Part shown: one piece after another, positions 1 through 10,682 of the stretch | Position numbering within the stretch: the stretch's first letter is position 1 | Layout: each line of letters opens with the position of its first letter | The notes under the pieces: generated by a model | What the model saw: only the letters and a program-made list of their open reading frames with translations | The model's database searches: none | What the model was told of the DNA's origin: nothing | From: Nelumbo lutea | Lineage: Eukaryota > Streptophyta > Magnoliopsida > Proteales > Nelumbonaceae | DNA length: 64,000 nt | Assembly (NCBI GenBank): GCA_022828595.1 | Contig: JAKGHH010000001.1 | Coordinates: 211,681,848 to 211,745,847, forward strand | Direction: 5' to 3' | Program-made: the position numbers and the translations under genes

Positions 1-1
1 T

Positions 2-1133
2 ATCAAGAATGTTTTCTTGCATGGTGATTTGCTCGAGGAGGTCTATATGGGGAAACCACTGGGGTTTGTTGCTCATGGGGAGGATGGTAAGGTATACAGA
101 CTAAAGAAGGCTATTTATGGGCTTAAACAGTTTCCTTGAGCGTGGTTTGGTAGGTTCATTGAGGTGGTAAAGAAGTTTGGTATGAAACAGTGCCATGTTG
201 ATCATTCAGTCTTCAGTCATGACTCTCAGGTAGGAAAAATCCTATTGGTGGTGTATGTAGATGATATTGTTATTACTGGGGATGATAAAATGGGTATTAA
301 CAAGTTGAAGACTTTTTTGCATAAACATTTTCAGACAAAGGACCTTGGTAAATTGAAAAATTTCTTGGGTATAGAAGTAGCAAGGTCTAAGCATGGTATT
401 AATTTGTGTCAGAGGAAATATGTGCTTGATTTGCTGGAAGAAGCAGGCTTGTTAGGTGCTTAACTGGTTGAAACACCTATGGAAACAAGCACTAAGCTGA
501 GCAGTGATATGGGTGAAGTGTTTGAAGACCCTGGTAGATACCGGTGACCTGTAGGTAAACTGAACTACCTAACCATTACTCGACTAGATATTTCATTTGC
601 GGTTAGTGTGGTAAGCCAGTTCATGCAGAAACCTCTGGTTCCTCGTTGGGATGCAGTTCTAAGAATTGTGAGGTATTTAAAGGGGGCTCCTGGCCGTGGT
701 TTGATATACAAAAGTGGTGGAATGGAAAAGTACCACAGGCTATTGCACTTATCTTGGGGGTAATTTGGTGACATGGAAAGGTAAGAAGCAGACAGTCGTG
801 GCGAGAAGTAGTGCGGAGGCAGAATATAGAGCTATGACACATACTACTTGTGAATTAGTGTGGCTAAGGAACCTTCTACAGGAGATGGGATACAATGTAA
901 ACATTCCAATGAAGCTCTATTGTGACAATCAGGCTGCAGTTCATATTTCTTCTAATCCGGTGTTTCATGAAAGAACCAAGCACATAGAGGTTGACTGTCA
1001 CTTTGTGAGAGAGAAGGTGCTGAGTGGAGTGATAGACACTACATATGTTAACACAGGGAACCAGTGGGCAGACTTATTTACTAAAGGGTTGAGTCGGGGA
1101 AGAGTAGACTACATATGTAACAAGCTGGGATAA
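2..1133 (+). pseudogene. Ty1/copia pol relic (reverse transcriptase and RNase H)
   Basis: This is the 3' half of a copia polyprotein, starting outside the window. Translation shows the usual order: an RT block with NVFLHGDL and YGLKQ, the catalytic LLVVYVDDIVITG near 241-280, the FLGIEVARS segment, then RNase H with VARSSAEAEYRA, LYCDNQAA and TKHIEVDCHFVREK. It is dead: a stop replaces the residue after YGLKQFP (about 137), others lie near 462 and 545, and near 715 the reading frame changes where about 20 residues of the family are missing. The last stop at 1131-1133 is followed after about 20 bases by the polypurine tract and 3' LTR, so the strand and element end are certain. Confidence 0.93.
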
Positions 1134-1164
1134 TATGATATATACTCAACAGCTTGAGGGGGAG

Positions 1165-1436
1165 TGTTAGTGTCGAGTATGTAGCGGTATTTCTGTCTTT
1201 ATACTTATGTTGAGGTTGCTGATGTGTAATATTATGTTAGAATTAGTGTCCCTCACTTAAGTAGGGGCCATGTGTCCTTTCCATTATGTTAGTAATATAA
1301 AACATATTTGGCCGAATGGGAGAGGCGATTTTTCTCTCATTCGAACCAGACTTATCTTCTCTTCTTTTCTTCTCCTTTCTCTCTCTCTTTCTTTCTTCTT
1401 TCTTCTCCTCTCTTCTTGGCTGTTATCAGAATAACA
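1165..1436 (+). mobile_element. 3' LTR of the copia element
   Basis: A polypurine tract CTTGAGGGGGAG at 1153-1164 is followed directly by TGTTAG. The block ends at ATAACA, so the ends form the short TGTTA/TAACA inverted repeat of copia LTRs. It is 272 bp long, contains a TATA-like TAATATAAAA near 1293, and is pyrimidine-rich towards its end. The 5' LTR and the left target-site copy lie outside the window, so LTR divergence cannot be measured here. Confidence 0.85.
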
Positions 1437-1938
1437 GAACTCAAGGGCAGGCCGAATTATAATACGAGGTATAGAAGGTGAGGTACTGGTACTTTATTTG
1501 GATCCCATAGAGCAAGGGGATCCACTGACAGCAGAATTAATGGCTCTGCTTCAAGGGCTGAAACTTGCAAAACAGTTTGGATTTCAAAGGTTTAGAAGTG
1601 GAAGGGGACTCTCAGGTGGTGACTTCCTGGACAAAATTTCACAGCTAAACCCCTTGGGTTTACAGGCCAAGGATTAGGGAAATTGAAATGATAACAAGGG
1701 AACTGATTGTTACTTTTAAATGGGTGAGAAGTACTGCAAATGGCATGGCAGATACTTTAGCTAAACAAGGGGCAAACAGGCGGCACTTATTTTGGTATAA
1801 ATTATAAGGATGATTTTGGGGGATTGCAACTCTAGTTGTATCTGCTTACTCCTATGGGAGTGGGTAAACTACCCACAAATTGTAAGCTCAGATTTCACAT
1901 TATGATTAATAAAACTTACCTTTGCTGATATAAAAAAA
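1437..1938 (+). mobile_element. LINE 3'-end relic with RNase H domain
   Basis: The sequence after the LTR translates as the end of a plant LINE RNase H domain: IEGEVLVLYLDP, then TAELMALLQGLKLAKQFGF. After a one-base frame change near 1590 it continues GLEVEGDSQVVTSW and ends NGMADTLAKQGA. The 3' part closes with AATAAAACTTACCTTTGCTG and a short A-rich tail near 1931-1938, as LINE transcripts do. The copia LTR abuts the RNase H without a gap, so the copia element probably inserted into this LINE; its 5' portion would be upstream of the window. Confidence 0.75.
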
Positions 1939-2390
1939 GCTATTTGTCTCATCATTTCTGTAAACTTCAATCCTGAAATAATGACTTGGTATTTCAACTG
2001 ACTTATTTGAACTTAGATTCTTTTTTCTTTTTTTGCATCAAATTTGAAGTTCCAAGTTTATTGGTGAGGTGTAGACTTAAAATCAGATCGACTCAATGCT
2101 GGATACTCATAAACAGCCAATATATATCCTTGCCACTGCATTCACATTTTTTGTATACATGTCCATCTCTTGGGTATCAAGGTTTTTTTTTTTTTTTTTT
2201 TTTGTCAAAATTTAAGGTCTTCTATCCACCCAAGTGGTGCATTAATTGCACATTGATAAATGATGAATTTGACTCACCTATGTGGTCTTTCAAGTAGTGT
2301 CTGCTTAGAATGGTGACCACAAGGACCTAAGGTTTGCAAAGTATTTCTTTTATGATACTAATTGATGGCTTTCGTTTGCTATTTGTTCAG
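1939..2390. other. Non-coding stretch upstream of the first visible exon
   Basis: No gene is visible. It holds a T run of about 23 bases near 2180-2203 and T/C-rich sequence. It ends in a good acceptor (TTTGTTCAG) at 2382-2390 and is read as intron of the gene that follows. Earlier exons of that gene were not identified and may lie outside the window. Confidence 0.5.
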
Positions 2391-2545
2391 ATTCTGATAA
2401 AAATAGAATTGCATTGAAAGTCATCAATAATCTAATAAGTCATTGTTGTTGGACTAACATCCATGTGGTTCCACCTTATGGTGGTGTCTTGGAGATAAGG
2501 GTTGCTGATGGTTATGGTGCACGGTGGTTCAAAGATGGTTCAGAG
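2391..2545 (+). CDS. Penultimate coding exon of an unrecognised conserved plant gene
   Basis: A clean exon: acceptor TTTGTTCAG before 2391 and donor GAG|GTAAAT after 2545. It enters with two bases of a split codon and then reads SDKNRIALKVINNLISHCC, WTNIHVVPPYGG and EIRVADGYGARWFKDGSE, ending in phase 0. The composition (WTN, HVVPPYG, GYGARW) looks like a conserved protein and has no stop. The phase fits exactly the exon at 10623, whose FIGFLEPYLEDG completes the peptide. I have the impression of a conserved plant C-terminus but cannot name the family, and give no function. No start is visible and upstream exons were not found, so it may be an active gene or a fragment. Confidence 0.7.
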
Positions 2546-3004
2546 GTAAATTTATGCCACCAGAAAGCTTTTTTTTTCTTTTTTTTTTTAATTTTCTTAT
2601 GTCAATTCCATACAAAAACTTGTTATTTATCTAAATACCACAATAATTTGCCCAGTGAATAGGCTAATGAGGATCCTAATTTCGTTGAGGCCTAACTGAA
2701 GTGGTGGAATACGATTAAAAAAAAACTGACTGTAATGTACTCATGTTGACTACTGAGTAATATTCAAGTTGTGATTCATCTCAACTTTATGCCTAGCAAT
2801 AAAATAAAACTCTGAGCTTAGAGAAACAGAGGGCTCAAGATACTACTGAAATTATACGAGTGCAGTTTTACTTGAATTTCTATGATCATCATCATCCATG
2901 CGTTATCCCTACTGTGGTACTTTTTTTTGAAAAGTAAAAAATATATTCTTATTTTATTGTCCTGGTTTCTCTTGGTCATGCCCTGCTAAATTGCTTGTGG
3001 TACT

Positions 3005-3340
3005 TTTTTTTTTTTTTTGAAAAGTGAAAAATTGAATTAACTCAATGGAACAGAAGACAAAGATGCGGTTCCAACCAGCCAGGTGGATCAAACCACCAGG
3101 ACCTATCTACAACAAAAGACTTCGGCCCTATTTACAGACTACAACAAAGGTCTTTTTCACTTATGGTACTTGGGTTCATGGTCATTGCTTAGAGAGTCTG
3201 GATTTGCTCCTCACATGGACCTCACAGCATGTCCCAGCCGCACATCAGGAACATCTATTATTATTCATGAGATGTTCACAATGCATGGTAGGATGTGACT
3301 GTGAGGAGCAAATCCCAATTCTTGCTCAAATGGTTTTATA
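3005..3340 (-). mobile_element. Possible retroposon 3' end (T-run side)
   Basis: A run of about 14 T at 3006-3019 is followed by GAAAAGTGAAAAATTGAATT. That is the reverse complement of a 3' UTR ending in poly(A), the style of LINE tails elsewhere in this window. No protein domain is recognised in the following 300 bases. Assignment rests on the tail alone. Confidence 0.35.
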
Positions 3341-3344
3341 ATTT
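3325..3344. repeat. Target-site duplication of the LINE, left copy
   Basis: CTCAAATGGTTTTATAATTT here matches CTCAAATGGTTTCATAATTT at 8789-8808 with one difference. The left copy runs straight into the poly(T) that represents the LINE tail, as expected for target-primed reverse transcription. Confidence 0.9.
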
Positions 3345-3547
3345 TTTTTTTCTTGATAAATAAATGAACTTTTTATTAATTTGGAAATATTAGCACATAC
3401 AAGCAGCCCTTGGAGAGGCGTGAGCTGCGATCTCTCCACTAAAGAAAAAAACAAAAGTGATAAGTTACAGTTGTGCCCAATACAGAAGTTCCCTAGCTGA
3501 CCCTTGCTTGGCTAGACAGTCTGCCATAGCATTTGCTGATCTCCCAA

Positions 3548-3964
3548 CTATTGTATTCTTAGGTCCATGTTTCTTGTCAGCACCTTAAACTTTTTAATTT
3601 CATTCCTGAAGCACCAAACTACTGACTTTGGGTCCTGCAACCAGCTTATTACAACCTTTGAGTCACCTTCAACTATTAGCTGGTTCACCCCTAATTGAGC
3701 TGCAAACTGTACACCTTGCAAGGCAGCAAACATTTCTGCTCTAGTAGAGTCTCCCACTCCTAAAGGACCTGAGAAGATAAGTATCACATTCCCGATTTCA
3801 TTCCTCGATACCCCACCTAACCCAGAAGGACCTGGGTTTCCTAGACTGCTTCCGTCAAAATTAAACTTCAAGAAGCCCACAGGAAGAGCTGACCAGCTTG
3901 TTCTCACTTTAGTCTTGGAAGAGGAAACAGCTTGCCACTGCTGCCCAATTCCTCCAAATGTCAT
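3548..3964 (-). pseudogene. LINE RNase H domain
   Basis: The reading frame gives the plant LINE RNase H: LKFNFDGSSLGNPGPSGLGG (the catalytic D of FDGSS), then STRAEMFAALQGVQFAAQL and LIVEGDSKVVISWLQ. The last acidic motif of the fold is at or past the frame end near 3548. It lies 3' of the zinc-finger region of the same LINE and belongs to the same ORF2, now separated by a frame break near 3990. Confidence 0.88.
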
Positions 3965-4014
3965 TAAAGGAGAATTGGTGAAACAAGTCCAAAGATTTCA
4001 GCCAATGAATCACC

Positions 4015-6442
4015 CTAACCAAGACAGTCCTTTATCTCTTGAAGGTTCCTTTCCTTCTCCAAAAAAGTTCTAGCATTCCTTTCTTCCCAGATTGTCCATA
4101 TCAATGCAGCTCTTGCACACCTCCACATGATTTTACCCCTTTTTTGTTGCCAAACAAAAGTAGAGGGATCAAAAAGCAGTCTTAAATCTGTTGGAACATT
4201 CCAACTGCTCCTAAACAAAGAGAGAAGCCAATCCCATAACTCTGCGGTAAATGAACAAGAAATTAACAAATGATAACAATCCTCACTCTGAGATCTGCAC
4301 AGGATGCACCAGTTGGGGGAAATACAGAGAAAAGGTCTTCTCTTTTGTAGATTATCCAAGGTGTTTACTTTCCCATAGTACACTTCCCAACAAAATGCCA
4401 AAATCTTAGGGGGAACAGGTCTACACCAAACTTCCTTAACAGGGAAGGCCTGCTGAGGGTTAGAACAACAAAGGGATTTGAAAAAAGAAGCACAAGAGAA
4501 AGATCCTTCTGGTCAAGGTATCCAAATTCCTCTGTCAAGTTCAAAGGGGTTCAAACAAACTTTCTCAAGAAGGCAGAGTAAACTGACCAAGCATTCAATC
4601 TCCTCGTCCCTTAAGCCTCTGTGAGACCCAACATCCCAAGTAGGAGCCCAAGGGGTTTCCAATGAGGAGCAAAATTTGGAAACAACCTCTTTTTTGTATC
4701 GAGAAACTGAGAACAGGGAGGGGAAAAGAGATTTCAGGGGAACATCTCCAATCCAAATGTCCTCCTAAAAGAGGATGGAGTTGCCATCACACACATCATA
4801 CCTGATATGACTGAGGAATTGAGGAAGAATTGTGCACTGCCTTCCAAGGGGTTGCTGAAGTTGCCTGCCTTGATACACCAGCATCCCATCTATTCTCTGA
4901 GCATCCATGTATGCTTCTGATCACCTCATGCCACAACCTGACTCTCTCTAACGGCCACCTCCACAGCCACTTCCCCAGTAAGGCTGTATTTTTTTGAATT
5001 AAGTTCCCTAGTCCCAAGCCCCCTTCCTCTTTACTCCTACACACCACCTCCCACTTAATTAAATGGCCTTTCCTATTTTCCCCTAGTTCCCAAAGAAAGT
5101 CTCTCATTAATTTTTCCAATTTCTTAGCTTCCCTAGTTGGAATCCTAAAGACAGAGAGATAGTAAGTTGGAAGGCTTGCAAGTGTATCTCTTATTAAGGT
5201 GATTCTTCCCCCCAAAGAGATGTAGTTCTTTTTCCATGAAGCCAATCTCTTCTCAAACTTCTCTACAACTGAGCTCCAGAACCTACTCTCCCGAGGATTT
5301 GCTCCTAAAGGAAGCCCCAAATAGGTCAAAGGCCAATTAGAGATAGAACACTCTAAGCACTCGGCAATAGCCTCCACTTCTCCTGACTCCAAGTTAACCC
5401 CTGCAATGCAACTCTTTTCAAAATTGATTTTCAAATTGGAAATACTTTTAAAGTTTCTAATAAGCACCTTTAAACTTCTCACCCTCTCAATCTCAGCGCC
5501 CTCACAAAAGATTAATATGTCATCCGCGAACTGGAGATGGGTAATTGGGGTCTCATTTCTACCAACTCCACCCTCTAACTACACCTTCTGTATCAGCCTT
5601 AGAGATTAAATGACTATGCACATCAGCAACTAAGGTGAAAAGAAAAGGTGAGAGAGGGTTCCCCTTGCCTGTTACCCCTGCTAACTGAGAAGAAATCCTT
5701 CACCACTCCTTTCACCATGACAAGAACTAACACAACCTAGGATCCAATTACACCACTTTTCACCAAAGCCATAGTTTCTTAAGACTTCACGAAGGAACTT
5801 CCAGTCCACCATGTCGTTAGCCTTTTCAACATCCAACTTACACACAAAGTCTTTCCTATCAGATCTCTGCAAATCTCCACACTTTCATTGGCAATCAATA
5901 TTTGGTCAATTATTTGTCTTCCTTGTACAAAGACCCCTTGGGTTTGGCTGACTAAGGAGGGGGTAATTTCTTTAAGCGTCAGAGATAGAACCTTAGCTAG
6001 GATTTTGTAAATGCTCGTCACCAAGCTAATTGGTCTGAAATCCTTCGAATGAATAGCATCAAGTTTCTTAGGGACTAGGGCCAGAAACGTGGCATTGACA
6101 CCCCTGCTCACTAATGCAAATTCCTTAAAAATCTCAACCAAATCATCCTTTAGTACTTCCCAACTATCTTGGTAAAATGCCATAGTAAATCCATCTGGGT
6201 GCCTTAGATCTATCCATTAGGAACACTACCTTCTTGATTTTAGCTTCTTCAAAACTTCTTTCCAACCACCTCACTTTCTCTTCTCCCAAACATGGCCAAT
6301 CCAACCCTTCCATAGGCAATCTTCCATTCAAAGGTCCTTTATAAATGGACTTAAAGTGGGTCACGAAGGTTTTGGCTATTTTGTCCTGATTTGTAATGGC
6401 TTCCCCTTCTACCTCTAATTTGGCCACAAAGTTTTTCGACAT
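4015..6442 (-). pseudogene. LINE reverse transcriptase and zinc-finger RVT region
   Basis: Minus-strand pieces in several frames make up one RT. From 5' to 3' they are the pre-RT segment with KTFVTHFKSIYKG, the block NATFLALVPKK and KDFRPISLVTSIYKILAKVL, then CKLDVEKANDMVDW (a change from the usual YD at the catalytic site), FADDILIF near 5520-5545, then LTYLGLPLGANPRESRFW, the thumb SLGGRITLIRDTLASLP, and the zinc-finger RVT around 4015-4401 with CILCRSQSEDCYHLLISC. Frame breaks lie near 6170, 5860, 5680 and 4790. The order and spacing are those of a plant L1 ORF2. Confidence 0.9.
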
Positions 6443-6499
6443 TCTTCCACTTGCTAGATCATGGAAGAATCTAGTGTTTCCATCACCTTCCTTAATCCA

Positions 6500-7570
6500 C
6501 TAGTGTCTTGACTTTTCTCTCCAACAAATTTCTTCTCTAAGTAAAACAACCTCTAAGTCCTTTTTCAATTGACTTCTTATCTCCCTATTGTGTGCATTAA
6601 TTATCCTTTGAGCTTCCTTCTCATCCAATTCCTCAATCCGAGATATTAGACTCAATTTCTTTTCCTCAATTCTACCAAAATGGTCCCTATTCCACTCCTT
6701 CAACTTGGTTCTTAACCTTTGTAGCTTCTTATGAAATCTTATCCCCTTCCACTTTACCCCCCTTAGCTCTTCATTCCACCATTCCTTTACTTTTTCCCCG
6801 AAATTTGGATGCATTAACCACATGTTTTCAAATCTAAATGGTCTAGGCCCATTAACAAACAACTCCACACCTATCTTAATGGGGCAATGGCACCAAGGAC
6901 CTTCCCAGGCTAGGTCGAAAAGGAATCTGTCCAATTTTGAGCATAAGGGGTTTTCTTGAAAGTTAGACCAAGTGAACCTAGCTTGTAAAAGAGGGATTTC
7001 CTTTAGTTCGCACTCTTCTACAAAACCATTGAACTTCCTCATGCTTGTTGTAGCTGACTGAGAAGGGTTACTTGTTTCCTCAGAAAATCTTATGACATTA
7101 AAATCCCCTCCCAGGCACCAAGGACTATCCCATAAACCTTGTAGCAGACAACTCCTCCCACAGTTCATTTCTTTCTCTATAATTGTTAGGGCCGTAAACA
7201 TTAGTTAACACCCAAATGAATCCATCCTTACATTCTTAAATTTAATCGAGACCGAGAACCTACCTATTAGTTGTTCCACCGGTTCTACTACCTCATCCTT
7301 CCACACTATGACAATACCCCCTTGTGCTCCTCATGACAAAGCTGAAGACCAGCTTACTCCTCTTGATCTCCAAAAACTTCTAACCTACCTTCCCTCCATT
7401 TCTGACAATTTTGTCTCTTGTAACATCACAATTTCAGTTTTTTCCCTCTTTAGTAAGTCCTTTTTAGCTCTCCTCTTTCTTGCACTCCCCAACTCTCTCA
7501 TATTCCAACTTATAATTTTCATAGATACACTTCAATCAACGGCCCCACTTGACCCCATTTCTTACATGAT
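6500..7570 (-). pseudogene. LINE AP-endonuclease domain and linker
   Basis: On the minus strand, just below 7525, the N-terminus reads ISWNMRELGS then KTEIVMLQETKL, the usual start and metal-binding E of the LINE endonuclease. It continues GGIVIVWKDEVVEPVEQLIG, and in the clear frame from 7201 LGGDFNVIRFSEE, ARFTWSNFQENPLCSKLDRF and a coiled, charged linker to about 6500. Stops interrupt the domain near 7450 and 7210. It joins the RT region downstream. Confidence 0.85.
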
Positions 7571-7599
7571 GTTCTTCCTCTTCTCACCCCTCCCACTAA

Positions 7600-8744
7600 A
7601 CTCTAGATCACCCTCGATGTCAGAGATTAATCTTTCCACTTCAGACTTTTTTTCGTCCACCTTCCTCTGAAATATTTCCTCTCCATCCTCTTCTTTACCT
7701 AATCCACCAGTTCAGTTTCTACCTTCAGGTTTTGGAAGTAGACCAGTCCCCTCACTATCTCCTTTTTCCAACTCCTCTTCCTGTTTACTACTCAAGTCCT
7801 CCCTCTAAGCACTATTTTCCTCACATCCTTCCCTTCTCCTAAGCTCCTCCAATTCTTCACAAATCAATCTCCAGAACCTTTCCACCTCCTCTTCCTGCTC
7901 CTTGCCTACTGCTGCTCCACTCTTTTGTTTAACCTTTTCAGATCCCCCCACTTTCCTTTCCCCCATACCACCACTACCCCTTACAAAATGGGATGCTAGA
8001 GTATTTGCAATAGGCTCAGCACACACGTTAGTACCAAAAACCAAAGGGAAAATAATACCTGAAAGGCAGGGGCTGCCTGAGGAGTACAGAAGTTTTTTAG
8101 ATGGGGATTAGAACAAGAGGACGCAGCTGCTATTCCCCTTGTCGGAGTTTGCTGAGAAGTGTGTATGGACAAGTAGTCTCCATCGGATAGTCTATTTGCT
8201 AAAAACGTCTGTCCCTGTATTGTCCTTTCTGGGCTATCCTCGCAAATTTCCTTTGTAGTGTCCTGCTCCCCTATGCTAACTTCTTGACAAAACTGAGAGG
8301 TTGGAACAACCCCCCTCAATAGAAGGAGAAATGGAGTGCGCAGCGTCAGACCCAGGCAATCGATCCATACTCTCTCTAACTTCAGTCCCTTTATCTTCTT
8401 CCAGAAATAAGGTTTCTGTATTAAACTTTCCTCTTCCATGAACTTCACATTTTGATGCAAATCAACACTACCCAAACTGACTGTGTCATCAGAACCTGAT
8501 ACGTAACTTCCTCCTCAGACCAGTCGCCATCTGCCGAGGATTCAAGATCGCTGCGCCTAATAGACCTTGGGTTGCATCTATCAGGTGACAATGATTTTAG
8601 TTTCTGTGTTGCAATCCACTGTGGAGAGCCAGCCGAAGCTGAACCTGTGCCTGTTGCCTTCGATCGAGAAGAAGTTGAGGAAGATGATAGATGTTTCTTA
8701 CCATCGATCAAACATATGAGTTTTAAGTGACTCACGTGCCTCAC
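7600..8744 (-). pseudogene. LINE ORF1 / 5' region relic
   Basis: Upstream of the endonuclease the minus strand has open stretches rich in S, E and K: one from 8744 beginning MRHVSHLKLI, one from 8475 and one from 8044. None shows the RNA-binding or CCHC motif usual for plant ORF1, so I assign it by position only. The 5' end of the LINE follows at about 8788. Confidence 0.45.
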
Positions 8745-8788
8745 CCTTTGAGCCCACCTTACCTTCAGTCACCCTTTGGCTCAGGTGC

Positions 8789-8808
8789 CTCAAATGGTTT
8801 CATAATTT
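8789..8808. repeat. Target-site duplication of the LINE, right copy
   Basis: Partner of the copy at 3325-3344, 19 of 20 bases identical. It marks the 5' end of the minus-strand LINE. Confidence 0.9.
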
Positions 8809-9260
8809 GAAAATTGCAATGCAACTTAGGGGGTGGCAAAGGGGTGGGTTGGGTTGGGTTGGGCTGGACGAGGGTTGAGTACCAATCCACTCATATTGAC
8901 CAACTAACCCATTTCCCATCCATATTTATTGATGTCAGTGGGTCACAACCCACTCATATGACCCACTAAAAATATAAGTGATAAAAAAGTTCAAGAAAAT
9001 ATTTTTTAAATAAGAAAAGAAAAAATGAATACAAAAAACAGAATATAGAAAAACATATTTGTTTACATAAATTTTGAAAAAACAACAAAAATTAAAGAAA
9101 TAAAAGAAATAAAAAATACAGAAAAATGTATAAATTGCAGAAAAACATAAATTGTAAAAAAGCAACAGAAATTATAGAAAAACACTGAAATGTAAAACAA
9201 TACAAAAAGATTATAAGAAAATACAAAAAATCAGAAAAGTTAAAATTTGAAATAAAAAAA

Positions 9261-9604
9261 CAGAAATTGCATAAAACAGAAAAATAAGAAATTGCAAATA
9301 AATAAAAAATACAGGAAATGTAAAAATTATTGAGGAAAAAAAAAACAAAATTTGCAACGAGTGAGAGGAGAGAGGTGTTAAAGGTTTTATGAACTTTGTA
9401 GTTTATTTACTTTCTCTGTTAAAAAAAAAAAAAAAAAAAAAAAAAACAGAAATTGCATAAAACAGCAAAATAAGAAATTGCAAATAAATAAAAAATACAG
9501 GAAATGTAAAAATTATTGAGGAAAAAAACAAAATTTGCAACGAGTGAGAGGAGAGAGATGTTAAAGGTTTTATGAACTTTGTAGTTTATTTACTTTCTCT
9601 GTTA
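9261..9604. repeat. Tandem duplication of about 160 bp within the hAT-like element
   Basis: The stretch 9261-9421 is repeated at 9447-9604 with only small differences. Both copies begin CAGAAATTGCATAAAACAG and end TTTACTTTCTCTGTTA. They are separated by an A run of about 25 bases. Confidence 0.9.
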
Positions 9605-9670
9605 CAAAGAAGACATTGTAGAAGGACAAGAACTCAGAAATCAAAACTGATTTCAAAATCTGATCTTGGC

Positions 9671-9695
9671 TCTCTCTCTCTCTCTCTCTCTCTCT
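9671..9695. repeat. (CT)n microsatellite
   Basis: About twelve perfect TC units in a row inside the hAT-like element. Confidence 0.95.
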
Positions 9696-10622
9696 GCCAA
9701 ACTGTGAAAACATAACGAATAGAGCAGTGGTGGATTTACCGGTTCCATTAAGGGGGTGTTTGACAATATGGTCGGTTTTGTTTAAGAAAACAAAAACAAA
9801 AACAACTGCACATGAACAAAACAATACAATTTTGTTGATGTGATCGTTTTAGTTAAAAACAAAACCAACCATGCTGTTGAACACCATGTAAATCTTTGCA
9901 TTCTAGGGTTTAGAAAGATAGAAAAAAGCTGATCCAAAGGAGATGCTTGACTGATGATTCTCACAAAACAAGGCAGGCTTACTACGGTGGAGATTCACCG
10001 GTTTCTTTGTGGTTTACAATGGCACGCACAGAGAGAGAGAGAAAGAGAGAGAGAGAATGATTTCATAAAATGGTAGAGGGAGAGAGAGGCTACCTGTTCC
10101 TGTTCTGCAGAAAGGGAGTAGAATGAAACAGAGATTTATTTCAAACCCTAACATAAACCCCTTTTCCTAATTTCCCTAACCGACCTTATGGCTACCCTTG
10201 ACCCAACCCACCCTGATCCTAATAGGTCACTCAACCCATATTGATCCCTTATTCAAATGGGTGAATGTGGGTGGGTTTTCAAGTGAATGGGTCAAATGGG
10301 TTGGGGTCAATATTGGTAGCCCTGAATGCAACCAGCAAGTTGGACACAGCCAGAGATACTGAGCACTATAAGATGAAAAAGTAAAATTACCAAGGGATAC
10401 TAGATAAAAAGTAAAGGTACCCTGAGATACTCAGATAAAAATGTAAAATTAAGAAATATAGTTTTTTTGTAATACATGTCTTCTTAAAATTTCAGCATAT
10501 ATGGTACTGGACTACTGAGCATTATGTCTTGAGAGCTTCATTCAGATTGCACATGTAACTGCTACTTCCTTTGTGACCGCCACTTGTGAAGCTTCCAAAT
10601 TTGACTTGACCTTATGGTGCAG

Positions 10623-10682
10623 TTCATAGGATTTCTGGAGCCATACTTGGAAGATGGCCATTCCAAGGGATGGAGGCATTAG
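10623..10682 (+). CDS. Terminal coding exon of the unrecognised conserved plant gene
   Basis: After the acceptor CTTATGGTGCAG, 19 codons read FIGFLEPYLEDGHSKGWRH and a TAG closes the frame at 10680-10682. The phase (0) fits the donor at 2545, giving the continuous junction DGSE|FIGFLEP. The downstream 200 bases have no frame and are probably 3' UTR. See the exon at 2391 for what can be said of the protein. Confidence 0.7.
   Translation, partial: FIGFLEPYLEDGHSKGWRH

Larger units (their letters stand above)
3345..8788 (-). mobile_element. L1-type LINE, near full length, antisense in the intron
   Basis: Element read on the minus strand, 5' end at about 8788 and poly(A) tail seen as the T run at 3342-3351. 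Domain order is ORF1 relic, AP endonuclease, reverse transcriptase, zinc-finger RVT and RNase H, as in plant L1 LINEs. A 20-bp target-site duplication with one mismatch flanks it (3325-3344 and 8789-8808), which fixes both ends. The coding region is broken by several frameshifts and stops, so it cannot move on its own. The intact FADDILIF motif (about 5520-5545, minus strand) and long clear ORF pieces suggest moderate age. Confidence 0.93.
8826..10324. mobile_element. Non-autonomous hAT-like element
   Basis: The element begins TTAGGGGGTGGCAA and ends with the complement of CAGGGCTACCAA, a degenerate hAT-type terminal inverted repeat. It is flanked by a perfect 8-bp duplication AATGCAAC at 8818-8825 and 10325-10332, the TSD length of hAT transposons. 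Just inside each end lie GT-rich GGTTGGG / CCCAACC stretches that also face each other. The 1.5-kb interior is A-rich, contains a tandem duplication and a CT microsatellite, and encodes no transposase. It lies 17 bp from the LINE's right TSD in the same intron. Confidence 0.82.
2546..10622 (+). other. Large intron (about 8.1 kb) filled with transposons
   Basis: Inferred intron joining donor GTAAAT at 2546 to acceptor CTTATGGTGCAG ending at 10622. Its content is almost all foreign: a possible LINE/SINE tail (3005-3340), a 5.4-kb LINE in antisense orientation (3345-8788) and a 1.5-kb hAT-like element (8826-10324). Without the last two the intron would be about 1.1 kb. Confidence 0.65.

Noticed and set aside
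7308..7670. Plus-strand frame of 120 codons
   Set aside because: It is the complement of the LINE endonuclease N-terminus on the minus strand, which has recognisable motifs.
8935..9165. Minus-strand F/Y-rich open frame
   Set aside because: Produced by A-rich low-complexity sequence inside the hAT-like element.
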